From NCBI RefSeq assembly GCF_004335085.1, contig NZ_RQRS01000018.1:53125-117124 (forward strand): DNA of 64,000 nt, in the 5' to 3' direction. Of this stretch, positions 25,195-33,556 are shown piece after piece (the first letter of the stretch is position 1; each line of letters starts with the position of its first letter). Made by a program: the position numbers and the translations under genes. The notes under the pieces were generated by a model that ran no database searches, was not told the origin of the DNA, and saw only the letters and a program-made list of their open reading frames with translations. The DNA is from Pedobacter nototheniae (GTDB lineage Bacteria > Bacteroidota > Bacteroidia > Sphingobacteriales > Sphingobacteriaceae).

Positions 25195-27186
25195 CTAATT
25201 ATTCGGTTTCAATTTTGTTGGTATCATGGGGTTACTTATCATCATACAACCACCCATCTGGGTTTGTAATTTAAGGGAAAAGCAATCAACCGCAGCACTT
25301 TTCATAACTGCATAATATTTTATAACTTTATTAGATTGATCTACAGGAAAATCGCCAGTAACAATTGTGTTTTCATAGTTGGCACTACCCGGTGCAGCAG
25401 TATAAAACAGCGTACCAACAGGGTAATTTGCTGCAATATTATTACGGGGAATTACACTAAAGCAGCCTAAAAATATTTTACTTCCATCTAAACTTAACTT
25501 AGGGCAGTTAGCCGTATAAGCATCATCTGCATCAATGTTAAGGACGAAAGCTCCAATCGAATTTGGTGTGCATGGTGTACTTTCAGAACTCTTAGTTCCA
25601 GAAATTAGCCCAACACCAGAAACCTGACTTGACAAACTAACTGTTTTACCACAACTTGATACCATTGTGGTTAAAAAAGTACAATCGTTAGTTACCCTTA
25701 CTTGATATTTTAATTGCCCAGCGATAGCCGTAGGGTCTGTTCCTAATGGAATATAACCTATGTTCCAAACAATTTTACCTCCAGGGGTTGTCGCTGGATC
25801 TGCCCCATTAAAAGGCCCCTCCCAATGGACTGTTCCTGAGCCAGATGCAATATTTGAACTTACATAATTTACATTTGGAGAAAGAGGGATTTCTATTAAT
25901 CCATCTTTTAAGGCCTCCGTTCCTGTATTATAATAAGCAGTACTGAAATTTAAAGTTTGCCCTGGTTTAACTGTACCATTACGGGTAATGTTATCATCAG
26001 ATTTATTAACTGAATAAAGTTGAGAAAAATAGGAATCTACCCCAAATGTGATGTTAAAAATATTGTAAATATCTCCGGTAGTTCCGAATTGAAATTTAGT
26101 ACTGGTTTGATTGTTGGCAATTAAAACATTACCTGAATTAGGTAAATCAAACATCGCTATATCAATTCCAAAATTATTAACGTTATTTGGATTGCGGGCA
26201 TTGCCACCAGTAAGTATTGACGAATTAAAAAAGTTAGTACTTGTATTAGGCGTAACGCCAGGATTTGGATTAACATCCATATTAAGTGCATGGTATAAAC
26301 CTGTCCAATTGTTGGTATTCAATCGTTGTATATTAAAATAGTCTCCTTTCATTGTTCTGTCTCCCTCTCCTGCCATCATACCCATTTTAATTTTAACCTC
26401 GCCATTTTGGACTGCATTAAAACCAGATAGACTTAATTCTGGACTTCCTGTAAAAATAAGACCAAAACCATCAAATACTGTAATATCTCTCCAGGGTAAC
26501 TCCTTATTTTCGTAAATGATTACCAACCCCCATCCGCCGTAATAACCTGCGCCTGCTACATTCGGTCCTTCAGGGGTTGCAATATTGCCTACAGCATAGG
26601 TTCCTAAACCAGCATTTTGAACAAGTTCTGTAACATCACTATAGGCAGCATACATATTAAATGCCTCCGCGCCTCCATAATAAATATCTGTTGCTGCAGC
26701 CGTAATATCAACATAGCTAGGTGCATTGGGAACCTTAAATTTTATCTTTTTCTTATTCAAACCATTACCCAAATTACGAGGTCTAACTAATACATCAGCT
26801 GGGTTATCTGAGCTTCCACACCAATACAAGCCAGCATAAATAATTTTAGTACAGGCCATACCAAGCCCATTAGGTAAACCAAAGTCGGCAGAAGAAGAAT
26901 TAACAATATCTACAGGATCGTTTAATAATTTATTAAACTTCATATTACCGTTATTACTTCCATCAACTGAGTATGGATCAGCAAAGGCATTAGCATTGCC
27001 AATCATTGTAAAATCGCCCGTTAAATGATATATTTTTGTGTTTTTAAAATCTCCAGGTGCTTTTGAAGAGGTTCTTTGCGTAAAAGCTTTTCCTGGTGAT
27101 TGTGCAAATAATTTATTGTTTATCTGCAAAAGAGTTAACAGAATAAAGAATGTGAAACATCCTTTTACGAGGTAATTGTTAATCAT
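25195..27186 (-). CDS. secreted DUF11-type surface protein, paralogue 1
   Basis: A 663-residue exported protein with a signal peptide (MINNYLVKGCFTFFILLTLLQINNKLFAQ). The first half, about 60-380, contains KIIYAGLYWCGSS, a WGLVIIYENKELPWRDITVFDGF stretch and aromatic beta strands. From about 390 to 500 lies a DUF11-like repeat (NGTVKPGQTLNFSTAYYNTGTEALKDGLIEIPLSPNVNYVS). The C-terminal part is Cys-containing and ends without a recognisable type IX secretion sorting domain. It is a close tandem duplicate of 27808-29778. Function unknown; adhesion or cell-surface structure is inference. Confidence 0.8.
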   Translation of the reverse strand: MINNYLVKGCFTFFILLTLLQINNKLFAQSPGKAFTQRTSSKAPGDFKNTKIYHLTGDFTMIGNANAFADPYSVDGSNNGNMKFNKLLNDPVDIVNSSSADFGLPNGLGMACTKIIYAGLYWCGSSDNPADVLVRPRNLGNGLNKKKIKFKVPNAPSYVDITAAATDIYYGGAEAFNMYAAYSDVTELVQNAGLGTYAVGNIATPEGPNVAGAGYYGGWGLVIIYENKELPWRDITVFDGFGLIFTGSPELSLSGFNAVQNGEVKIKMGMMAGEGDRTMKGDYFNIQRLNTNNWTGLYHALNMDVNPNPGVTPNTSTNFFNSSILTGGNARNPNNVNNFGIDIAMFDLPNSGNVLIANNQTSTKFQFGTTGDIYNIFNITFGVDSYFSQLYSVNKSDDNITRNGTVKPGQTLNFSTAYYNTGTEALKDGLIEIPLSPNVNYVSSNIASGSGTVHWEGPFNGADPATTPGGKIVWNIGYIPLGTDPTAIAGQLKYQVRVTNDCTFLTTMVSSCGKTVSLSSQVSGVGLISGTKSSESTPCTPNSIGAFVLNIDADDAYTANCPKLSLDGSKIFLGCFSVIPRNNIAANYPVGTLFYTAAPGSANYENTIVTGDFPVDQSNKVIKYYAVMKSAAVDCFSLKLQTQMGGCMMISNPMIPTKLKPNN

Positions 27187-27241
27187 AGAAAAGAAGAAAT
27201 AATACTATTCAAATTATTTAAACAATAAATCTACTTAAATA

Positions 27242-27249
27242 CAAAGTTA
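27242..27249 (-). promoter_or_regulatory. -7-like element for paralogue 1
   Basis: CAAAGTTA on the plus strand reads TAACTTTG on the coding strand, an exact TAnnTTTG match 56 nt before the start codon of paralogue 1. The aligned position in paralogue 2 does not conserve it, which weakens the call. A TTTG on the coding strand at 27272-27275 lies 22 nt upstream. Confidence 0.35.
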
Positions 27250-27256
27250 ATGCCCC

Positions 27257-27341
27257 TACGCATATATACTGCAAATTTCAATTGCTTAATTATAAGTGGA
27301 TAGGCTATTGCTTAACCCCGTAAATGCAGTATATATGCGTA
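27257..27341. repeat. 17-bp perfect inverted repeat upstream of paralogue 1
   Basis: TACGCATATATACTGCA (27257-27273) recurs inverted as TGCAGTATATATGCGTA (27325-27341), 51 nt apart. The spacer has two copies of ATTGCTTAA. It lies in the promoter region of the minus-strand gene that starts at 27186. The same arrangement occurs upstream of paralogue 2. Confidence 0.8.
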
Positions 27342-27718
27342 CAATATTTCGTTAATAATTTTGAAGTTTCTTCTGTTGGTGGCCATCCATGCGAAAGTTC
27401 TTTTAATAATATATCGCTTGGGCAGCACTTTAAATATATGCAACTCACTTCTCGTTATAATTTACCTCAGTTCATATTTCGTGCTGCGTTGTACATCAAG
27501 GTATTTTGATATAACTTTTCAACACATATAACTTTGTTCATCTATTTTTATAATGATTCTTAAGAAATGAAATTATTTACTTAAGTAGATTTATATAAGT
27601 CTACCCGTTGTACATTTATCCAAAATGCTGAAAATCGAGGTTTAAATTTTATTTTTAAGCTAGATAATTGCATGGTACTGCAATATATTTAGCACGTAAA
27701 ATTTATAAGATTAAAAGT

Positions 27719-27768
27719 GTTTTGATTTTTCTGTTTTGATTTTTTTCAAAACGAAAATATCAAAACAG
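27719..27768. repeat. dispersed GTTTTGATTTTT palindrome, copy 1
   Basis: CTGTTTTGAT (27731-27740) pairs with ATCAAAACAG (27758-27767) after an upstream extra GTTTTGATTTTT word. A nearly identical element lies at 33359-33406, so this is a small dispersed palindromic repeat that could also serve as a terminator for the minus-strand gene ending at 27808. Confidence 0.6.
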
Positions 27769-27807
27769 AACCTGGAAAGGAAATAGCTAAATACACAACA
27801 GGTAAGC

Positions 27808-29778
27808 CTAATTATTATTTTTAAATTTTGCTGGAATCATGGGATTGGTCATCATAATACAACCACCCATTTGAGTTTGTAATTTCAGATAAAAGCAATC
27901 AACCGCAGCACTTGGCATAACTGCATAATACTTGATAATTTTACTGGACTGATCTACAGGAAAATCGCCTGTAACAATTGTAGCTTCATAGTTAGCACTA
28001 CCCGGCTGAGCAGTATAAAACAGTGTGCCAAAAGGATAATTTGAGGCAATATTGGTACGGGGAATAGACTTCACACACCCAATAAACATTTTACTTCCAT
28101 CTAAACTTAAGCTTGGGCAGCTACCCATAAAAGCATCATCTACATCAATATTAAGGCTGAAAGCTCCAGCTGAACTTGCCGAACATGGTGGGCTTTCGTA
28201 ACCCTTAATACCAGAAATAAGCCCTACGCCAGAAACCTGACTTGATACGCTAATGGTTTTACCACAAGTTGTTGCAGTTGTGGTTAAAAACGTACAGTCT
28301 TTAGTTACTTTTACTTTATATTTTAATTGCCCAACCATAGTCAAAGGATTTTTTCCTAATGGGATGTTACCTATGTTCCAAACAATTTTGCCCCCAGGCG
28401 TTGTTGCTGGATCTGCCCCATCAAAAGGCCCTTCCCAATGGGTTGTTCCTGTACCCGATGCAATATTTGAACTTACATAATTTACGTTTGGAGGAAGAAG
28501 AACTTCTATCAATCCATCTTTTACGCCCTCTGTTCCTTTATTATACAAAGCAGTACTAAAACTTAAAGTTTGCCCAGGCTTAACTGAGGCCAGGTTAGCC
28601 AACTTATCTTCAGTTTTATTAATTGAGCTAAGCTGCGGAACATAGGCATCTATCGCAAATGTGATGTTAAAAATATTATAAACATCGCCGGTAGTTCCGT
28701 ATTGAAATTTAGTACTGGTTTGATTGTTGGCAATTAAAACATTGCCGGCATTAGGCAAATCAAACATGGCTATATCAATTCCACAATTATTAAGATGATC
28801 AGGGTCGCGGGCATTGCCCCCAGTAAGTATTGATGAATTAAAAAAGTTGGTGCTTACGGCAGGATTTGAATTAACATCCATATTAAGTGAATGGTATAAA
28901 CCTGTCCAATTGCTGGTACTCAATTGTTGTATCTTAAAATAGTCTCCTTTTACTGTTCTGTCTCCCTCTCCTGCCATCATACCCATTTTAATTTTAACAT
29001 CGCCATTTTGGGCCGCGTGAAAACCAGATAGGCCTAATTCTTGACTTCCTGTAGAAATAAAACCAAAACCATCAAATACTGAAATATCTCTCCAGGGTAA
29101 CTCCTTATTTTCATAAATAATTACCAAACCCCAGCCGCCGTAATAACCTGTGCCTCCTGTTCCTTCAAAGGTTGCAATATTGCCTACAGCATAAGTTCCT
29201 AAACCAGCATTTTGAACAAGTTCTGTAACATCACTATAGGCCGCATACATATTATATACCTCCCGGCCTCCATAATAAATATCTGTTGCTGCAGCCGTAA
29301 TATCAACATAGCCAGGTGCATTGGGAACCTTAAATTTGATTTTTTTCTTATTCAGTCCATTACCTAAATTACCGGGTTTATTCAATACATCATCTGGGCT
29401 ATCTGAGCTTCCACACCAATACAAGCCAGCATAAATAATTTTAGTACAGGCCATATCAAGCCCATTAGGTAAACCAAAGTCGGCAGAAGAAGAATTAACA
29501 ATATCTACAGGATCGTTTAATAATTTATTAAACTTCATATTACCGTTATTACTTCCACCATCTAAGTATGGATCAGCAAAGGCATTAGCATTGCCAATCA
29601 TTGTAAAATCGCCCGTTAAATTATAGATTGTTTTGTTTTTAAAATCTCCGGGCGCTTTTGCCGAGGTTCTTTGTGTAAAACCTTTTCCTGTTTGTGCAAA
29701 TAGTTTATTGTTTATCTGCAAAAGATTTATTAGGATAAAAAATGCAGTGCATCCTTTTACAAGGTAATTGTTAATCAT
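27808..29778 (-). CDS. secreted DUF11-type surface protein, paralogue 2
   Basis: A 656-residue exported protein with the same plan as paralogue 1: a signal peptide, KIIYAGLYWCGSSDSPDD, the WRDISVFDGF region, a DUF11-like repeat (LASVKPGQTLSFSTALYNKGTEGVKDGLIEVLLPPNVNYVS) and a Cys-containing end. Most residues are identical by eye; differences are scattered and some indels are in loops (a shorter segment near NPAVSTNFF). Both copies remain full length, so both are probably functional. The tandem duplication extends into the upstream inverted repeat. Function unknown. Confidence 0.8.
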   Translation of the reverse strand: MINNYLVKGCTAFFILINLLQINNKLFAQTGKGFTQRTSAKAPGDFKNKTIYNLTGDFTMIGNANAFADPYLDGGSNNGNMKFNKLLNDPVDIVNSSSADFGLPNGLDMACTKIIYAGLYWCGSSDSPDDVLNKPGNLGNGLNKKKIKFKVPNAPGYVDITAAATDIYYGGREVYNMYAAYSDVTELVQNAGLGTYAVGNIATFEGTGGTGYYGGWGLVIIYENKELPWRDISVFDGFGFISTGSQELGLSGFHAAQNGDVKIKMGMMAGEGDRTVKGDYFKIQQLSTSNWTGLYHSLNMDVNSNPAVSTNFFNSSILTGGNARDPDHLNNCGIDIAMFDLPNAGNVLIANNQTSTKFQYGTTGDVYNIFNITFAIDAYVPQLSSINKTEDKLANLASVKPGQTLSFSTALYNKGTEGVKDGLIEVLLPPNVNYVSSNIASGTGTTHWEGPFDGADPATTPGGKIVWNIGNIPLGKNPLTMVGQLKYKVKVTKDCTFLTTTATTCGKTISVSSQVSGVGLISGIKGYESPPCSASSAGAFSLNIDVDDAFMGSCPSLSLDGSKMFIGCVKSIPRTNIASNYPFGTLFYTAQPGSANYEATIVTGDFPVDQSSKIIKYYAVMPSAAVDCFYLKLQTQMGGCIMMTNPMIPAKFKNNN

Positions 29779-29846
29779 AAAAAGAAGAAATAATGCTATT
29801 CAAATTATTTAGCATCAAATCTACTCAAATATTAATTTAGTACCCC

Positions 29847-29932
29847 TACGCATATATACTGCAAATTTTCAATTGCTTAATTATGAGTGCATAGGCTATT
29901 GTTTAACATTGGAAATGCAGTACATATGCGTG
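29847..29932. repeat. inverted repeat upstream of paralogue 2
   Basis: TACGCATATATACTGCA (29847-29863) is identical to the left arm of the first copy. The right arm TGCAGTACATATGCGTG (29916-29932) differs at two positions, so 15 of 17 pairs remain. The spacer keeps the ATTGCTTAA word and a second, altered ATTGTTTAA. Confidence 0.75.
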
Positions 29933-29964
29933 CAATATTTCTTTCATGGTTTTTAGATAGCTTC

Positions 29965-30534
29965 TTAAACATAAATCCAAAGTAGTACTGGTTTCTTTTT
30001 GGTTTTTAATAACGCATCAATTTTACGCATAGTTGCATCTGATAGAACAGGACAACCGGCACTAACACCAAATATGGTTTGTGGATAAACTTCATGATCG
30101 GGTACGGGCGTATAAGAATGTAAAACAACGATACGTTTAAAAGCATTACTATTTGTTTTTTCTAAACCGTACATTTTATAATGAACATTAATGCCCCAAT
30201 TACTGTAAGCTCGTCCTTTAACTTTATATTTTCCTAATGAGGTACAATAGCTACCTTCCTGATTACTGAAAATAGGTTTATTTGCTGTGCTGCCACCCCC
30301 GCTACCGTGTACGCAAACACCTTGGATGCTAATTTCTTTCTTTTTAAAATCATACACAAACAGTCTGTTTTTGCCTGAATGAATGCTCATATCAATCATG
30401 ATGCAAATAGAAGTATCAAAATTGTTCTTTTTGCAATAGGCAAGTGCTTCATCAATTTTTGTTTGATGAATTGAAGATGAAGCCAGGTGAGGAAAACAAA
30501 GCGTAAATAATAATACTACAAGTTTTTGCATCAA
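29965..30534 (-). CDS. murein L,D-transpeptidase catalytic domain protein (YkuD_2-like)
   Basis: A 189-residue exported protein with a signal peptide (MMQKLVVLLFTLCFPHLASS). Motifs of the YkuD_2 family are visible: VLHSYTPVPDHEVYP and FGVSAGCPVLSD, where the Cys would be the catalytic residue and the His its partner. It would cut or crosslink peptidoglycan in the periplasm. It begins immediately after the stop of the DUF1304 gene, so the two are probably co-transcribed. Confidence 0.85.
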   Translation of the reverse strand: MMQKLVVLLFTLCFPHLASSSIHQTKIDEALAYCKKNNFDTSICIMIDMSIHSGKNRLFVYDFKKKEISIQGVCVHGSGGGSTANKPIFSNQEGSYCTSLGKYKVKGRAYSNWGINVHYKMYGLEKTNSNAFKRIVVLHSYTPVPDHEVYPQTIFGVSAGCPVLSDATMRKIDALLKTKKKPVLLWIYV

Positions 30535-30903
30535 TTATAATTTTTGCAAAAGAATTAAGGCTAAACCTATTGCTGCTGGAACTGACTGAACAAACAAGAT
30601 TTTTTTACTCGCCGTTGCAGCACCATAAACACCTGCAACGAAAACACAACCTAGAAAGAAAATGGCAACATTGTTTTGCCAAACCTGATCGCAAATAAAT
30701 AGAGACCAGATTAAACCCGCAGCTAAAAAACCGTTATAAAGCCCTTGGTTCGCAGCCAGTGATTTAGTAGGAGGGAAGAGATCTTTAGGAAAGTTTTTGA
30801 ACACTTTTGGCGCTCTGGTTGTCCAGGCAAACATTTCTAACCAAAGTATATAAATATGAATAAAGGCTACAAAGCCAATTAAGATTTGAGCTGCTAATTG
30901 CAT
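30535..30903 (-). CDS. DUF1304 family membrane protein
   Basis: A 122-residue protein with four hydrophobic segments. The N-terminal QILIGFVAFIHIYILWLEMFAW with a TTRAPKVF turn and the LAANQGLYNGFLAAGLIWSLF segment match the DUF1304 family of small inner-membrane proteins of unknown function. It abuts the L,D-transpeptidase-like gene with no gap. Confidence 0.85.
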   Translation of the reverse strand: MQLAAQILIGFVAFIHIYILWLEMFAWTTRAPKVFKNFPKDLFPPTKSLAANQGLYNGFLAAGLIWSLFICDQVWQNNVAIFFLGCVFVAGVYGAATASKKILFVQSVPAAIGLALILLQKL

Positions 30904-31319
30904 CTGTTTTATAATTTAGTTTCTAGTAGTATTAAAGGTATATAATTTATCTAAATATTTATTGAAGCAGCTTTTTAATTGAAGGGGTTTGTATTCTTTA
31001 AGTATTTTGCAAAATCTTTCATTCATAAACCTGATGGCAGCGAACACGGAGTGTAACGAAGTAAAGCGTACAGCAGGGCGAGTGTTCCCGAAGAGTAACT
31101 GACATCCGTTTCCAAATCCATTTAAAGAATTTGTTGTTTCTTAGTCTTTCAGCTTTAATCTTTATCTTGTTTCTGTCATGCTGTCAGTAACATTAAGCTC
31201 TATTTTTTACATTTTATCAGTCTTTTTGCTCAATTAACTGCCAAAAACCAATTGGCACAAGCATTGTTTAATAGGTGTAGAATTATAATACTTTAAAAAG
31301 AAAGAAAATACAAAATACA
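30904..31319. other. gene-free interval between divergent DUF1304 and dnaK genes
   Basis: This 416-bp stretch carries no gene. It holds an intergenic repeat-like segment near 31030-31110 (GC-richer than its surroundings, with GCGAACAC and the loosely inverted AGTGTTCCC) and the sigma-54-like site at 31252-31268. Promoters for the divergent genes must lie here. Confidence 0.55.
31252..31268 (+). promoter_or_regulatory. sigma-54-type -24/-12 element before dnaK
   Basis: TTGGCAC (31252-31258), five bases, then TTGTT (31264-31268). This matches the sigma-54 consensus TGGCAC-N5-TTGC in spacing and in all but the C of the -12 box. It lies 51 nt before the dnaK ATG. No consensus TAnnTTTG site is seen close by; TATAATACTTTA at 31283-31294 is a poor match. 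Confidence 0.45.
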
Positions 31320-33230
31320 ATGGGAAAAATTATTGGAATAGACTTAGGAACAACAAACTCTTGCGTGAGCGTAATGGAGGGCAACGAGCCTGTAGTTATT
31401 GCAAACAGTGAGGGTAAACGTACTACACCGTCTATTGTTGCTTTTGCAGAAAACGGTGAACGTAAGGTTGGTGAGCCGGCTAAACGTCAGGCTATAACTA
31501 ACCCAACAAAAACGATTTATTCAATTAAACGCTTTATGGGTAACAGCTACGACGAAAGTGCTAAAGAGGCTGGTCGTGTACCTTATAAAGTGGTTAAAGG
31601 CGATAACAACACTCCACGTGTTGAGATCGACGACAGAAAATACACTCCACAAGAGATTTCTGCAATGATTTTGCAGAAAATGAAAAAAACAGCTGAAGAC
31701 TTTTTAGGTACTGAGGTTACTGAAGCAGTTATTACTGTACCTGCTTATTTTAATGATGCACAACGCCAAGCAACTAAAGAAGCTGGTGAAATTGCAGGTT
31801 TAACTGTAAAACGTATCATTAACGAGCCTACAGCTGCTGCTTTGGCTTATGGCTTGGATAAAGCACATAAAGACATGAAAATTGTTGTGTTTGATTGCGG
31901 TGGTGGTACGCATGACGTTTCTGTTTTAGAATTAGGTGATGGCGTTTTCGAAGTAAAATCTACTGATGGTGATACACACTTAGGTGGTGATGACTTTGAC
32001 CACATTATTATTGATTGGTTAACTGAAGAGTTTAAAGCCGAAAATAACATGGATTTAGCTAAAGATCCAATGGCTTTACAACGTTTAAAAGAAGCTGCTG
32101 AGAAAGCTAAAATTGAGTTATCAAGCACAACTTCTACTGAAATTAACTTACCATATATTACTGCTGATGCTAGCGGCCCTAAACACTTGGTACGTACATT
32201 AACACGTGCTAAATTTGAGCAATTAGCTGATAGCCTAATTAAACGTACTATTGATCCTTGTAAATCTGCTTTGAAAAATGCTGGTTTAAGCACAAGCGAT
32301 ATTGATGAAATTATCTTAGTAGGTGGTTCAACTCGTATTCCTGCAATTCAGGAAGCAGTTAAAGCTTTCTTCGGTAAAGAACCAAGTAAAGGTGTAAACC
32401 CTGATGAAGTTGTAGCAATTGGTGCTGCTATTCAAGGTGGTGTTTTAACTGGTGATGTTAAGGATGTATTGTTATTAGATGTTACTCCTTTATCATTAGG
32501 TATTGAAACAATGGGTGGTGTAATGACTAAATTAATCGAGTCTAACACAACTATCCCAACTAAAAAATCTGAAACTTTCTCTACTGCTGCTGATAATCAG
32601 CCATCTGTTGAGATTCATATTTTACAAGGTGAGCGCCCTATGGCAGCTCAAAACCGTACAATTGGTCGTTTCATTTTAGATGGTATTCCACCAGCACCTC
32701 GTGGTGTGCCTCAAGTAGAAGTTGCATTTGATATTGATGCTAATGGTATTTTACACGTAAGCGCTAAAGATAAAGCAACTGGTAAAGAGCAAAAAATCCG
32801 TATCGAAGCATCTTCAGGTTTAACTGATGCTGAGATTAAAAAAATGAAAGAAGAAGCTGAAGCTAATGCTGCAGATGATGCAAAAGCTAAAGAAGAAGCT
32901 GATAAAATTAACGGAGCTGATGCTTTAATTTTCTCTACTGAGAAACAATTAAAAGAGTTTGGTGATAAATTATCTGCTGATAAAAAAGCACCAATCGAAG
33001 CTGGTTTAGAGAAATTAAAAGCAGCGCATGCTTCACGTAACTTTGCAGATATCGATGCAGCACAAGCTGAATTGCAAAATGCATGGAATGTAGCATCAGA
33101 AGAAATGTACAAAGCTGGTGAGCAACCTCAGGGTGGTGAGCAACCACAAGCTGATGGTCAGCCTCAAGGTGGTGGCGATAACGTTACTGATGTTGATTTT
33201 GAAGAAGTAAAAGAAGACGATAAGAAATAA
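31320..33230 (+). CDS. dnaK: Hsp70 chaperone DnaK
   Basis: The ATP-dependent chaperone (636 aa). The nucleotide-binding domain (to about residue 385) has [29 protein letters not shown] and [13 protein letters not shown]; the phosphate-2 motif reads [17 protein letters not shown], with Cys and His where Leu and Phe are more usual. The substrate domain includes [17 protein letters not shown], and the C-terminal lid ends in a Gly/Gln-rich stretch and [15 protein letters not shown]. No grpE or dnaJ is adjacent. A strong terminator follows. Confidence 0.97.
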   Translation: MGKIIGIDLGTTNSCVSVMEGNEPVVIANSEGKRTTPSIVAFAENGERKVGEPAKRQAITNPTKTIYSIKRFMGNSYDESAKEAGRVPYKVVKGDNNTPRVEIDDRKYTPQEISAMILQKMKKTAEDFLGTEVTEAVITVPAYFNDAQRQATKEAGEIAGLTVKRIINEPTAAALAYGLDKAHKDMKIVVFDCGGGTHDVSVLELGDGVFEVKSTDGDTHLGGDDFDHIIIDWLTEEFKAENNMDLAKDPMALQRLKEAAEKAKIELSSTTSTEINLPYITADASGPKHLVRTLTRAKFEQLADSLIKRTIDPCKSALKNAGLSTSDIDEIILVGGSTRIPAIQEAVKAFFGKEPSKGVNPDEVVAIGAAIQGGVLTGDVKDVLLLDVTPLSLGIETMGGVMTKLIESNTTIPTKKSETFSTAADNQPSVEIHILQGERPMAAQNRTIGRFILDGIPPAPRGVPQVEVAFDIDANGILHVSAKDKATGKEQKIRIEASSGLTDAEIKKMKEEAEANAADDAKAKEEADKINGADALIFSTEKQLKEFGDKLSADKKAPIEAGLEKLKAAHASRNFADIDAAQAELQNAWNVASEEMYKAGEQPQGGEQPQADGQPQGGGDNVTDVDFEEVKEDDKK

Positions 33231-33273
33231 GTTTCGTGTCTGAAGTTCTAAAGCATAAGTTTTAGAAATATAT

Positions 33274-33310
33274 AAAAAGCGTTCTGATGTAAAAATCAGG
33301 GCGCTTTTTT
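33274..33310 (+). terminator. rho-independent terminator of dnaK
   Basis: The arms AAAAAGCGTTCTGAT (33274-33288) and ATCAGGGCGCTTTTT (33295-33309) pair throughout, counting two G-U pairs, and end in a T run. Confidence 0.85.
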
Positions 33311-33358
33311 GTTTAGATCTTATTTAAATACAGCGTTGAAAAGTAATCCTATATTTCG

Positions 33359-33406
33359 TTTTGATTTTTTTGTTTTGATTTTTTTCAAAACGAAAAAATC
33401 AAAACA
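33359..33406. repeat. dispersed GTTTTGATTTTT palindrome, copy 2
   Basis: TGTTTTGATTTTTT (33371-33384) pairs perfectly with AAAAAATCAAAACA (33393-33406), with an additional CGTTTTGATTTT word upstream. The sequence is almost identical to the copy at 27719-27768. Confidence 0.65.
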
Positions 33407-33500
33407 CTTTTTCTACAACTGATACATCCTTATTAGCTGCGGTAATTTTTTATAGACTGAAAAAGTGAAAACCTGTTATAAAGTTGCACTTTAAAGAAAT

Positions 33501-33551
33501 AAAAAAGAAATCCCCACCTGTTTGATGTAGGGCAGATAGGCATAGGATTTC
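33501..33551 (-). terminator. terminator of the kinase / nucleotidyltransferase genes
   Basis: On the minus strand GAAATCC (33551-33545) pairs with GGATTTC (33513-33507) around a partly paired loop and is followed by six T (33506-33501). It sits just beyond the stop of the kinase gene at 33557. Confidence 0.6.
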
Positions 33552-33556
33552 AGAAA

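Larger units (their letters stand above)
27187..27807. other. gene-free interval between the tandem paralogues
   Basis: This 621-bp stretch has no convincing gene. It holds the 17-bp inverted repeat at 27257-27341, a palindromic hairpin near 27731-27768 and otherwise AT-rich unique sequence. A 61-codon frame at 27324-27509 overlaps the inverted repeat and has no recognisable product, so I leave it out. Confidence 0.6.
33231..33556. other. gene-free interval between dnaK and the convergent kinase gene
   Basis: This 326-bp stretch holds the dnaK terminator (33274-33310), a dispersed palindromic repeat (33359-33406) and a minus-strand terminator (33501-33551). I see no gene. Confidence 0.7.

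Noticed and set aside
27257..27341. Confirmed invertible promoter
   Set aside because: Spacer is only 51 nt, no recombinase gene is near and the -7 word lies outside the repeats; I keep it only as a hypothesis.
27324..27509. 61-codon frame between the tandem paralogues
   Set aside because: It overlaps the inverted repeat, lacks a ribosome binding or promoter signal and resembles no family.
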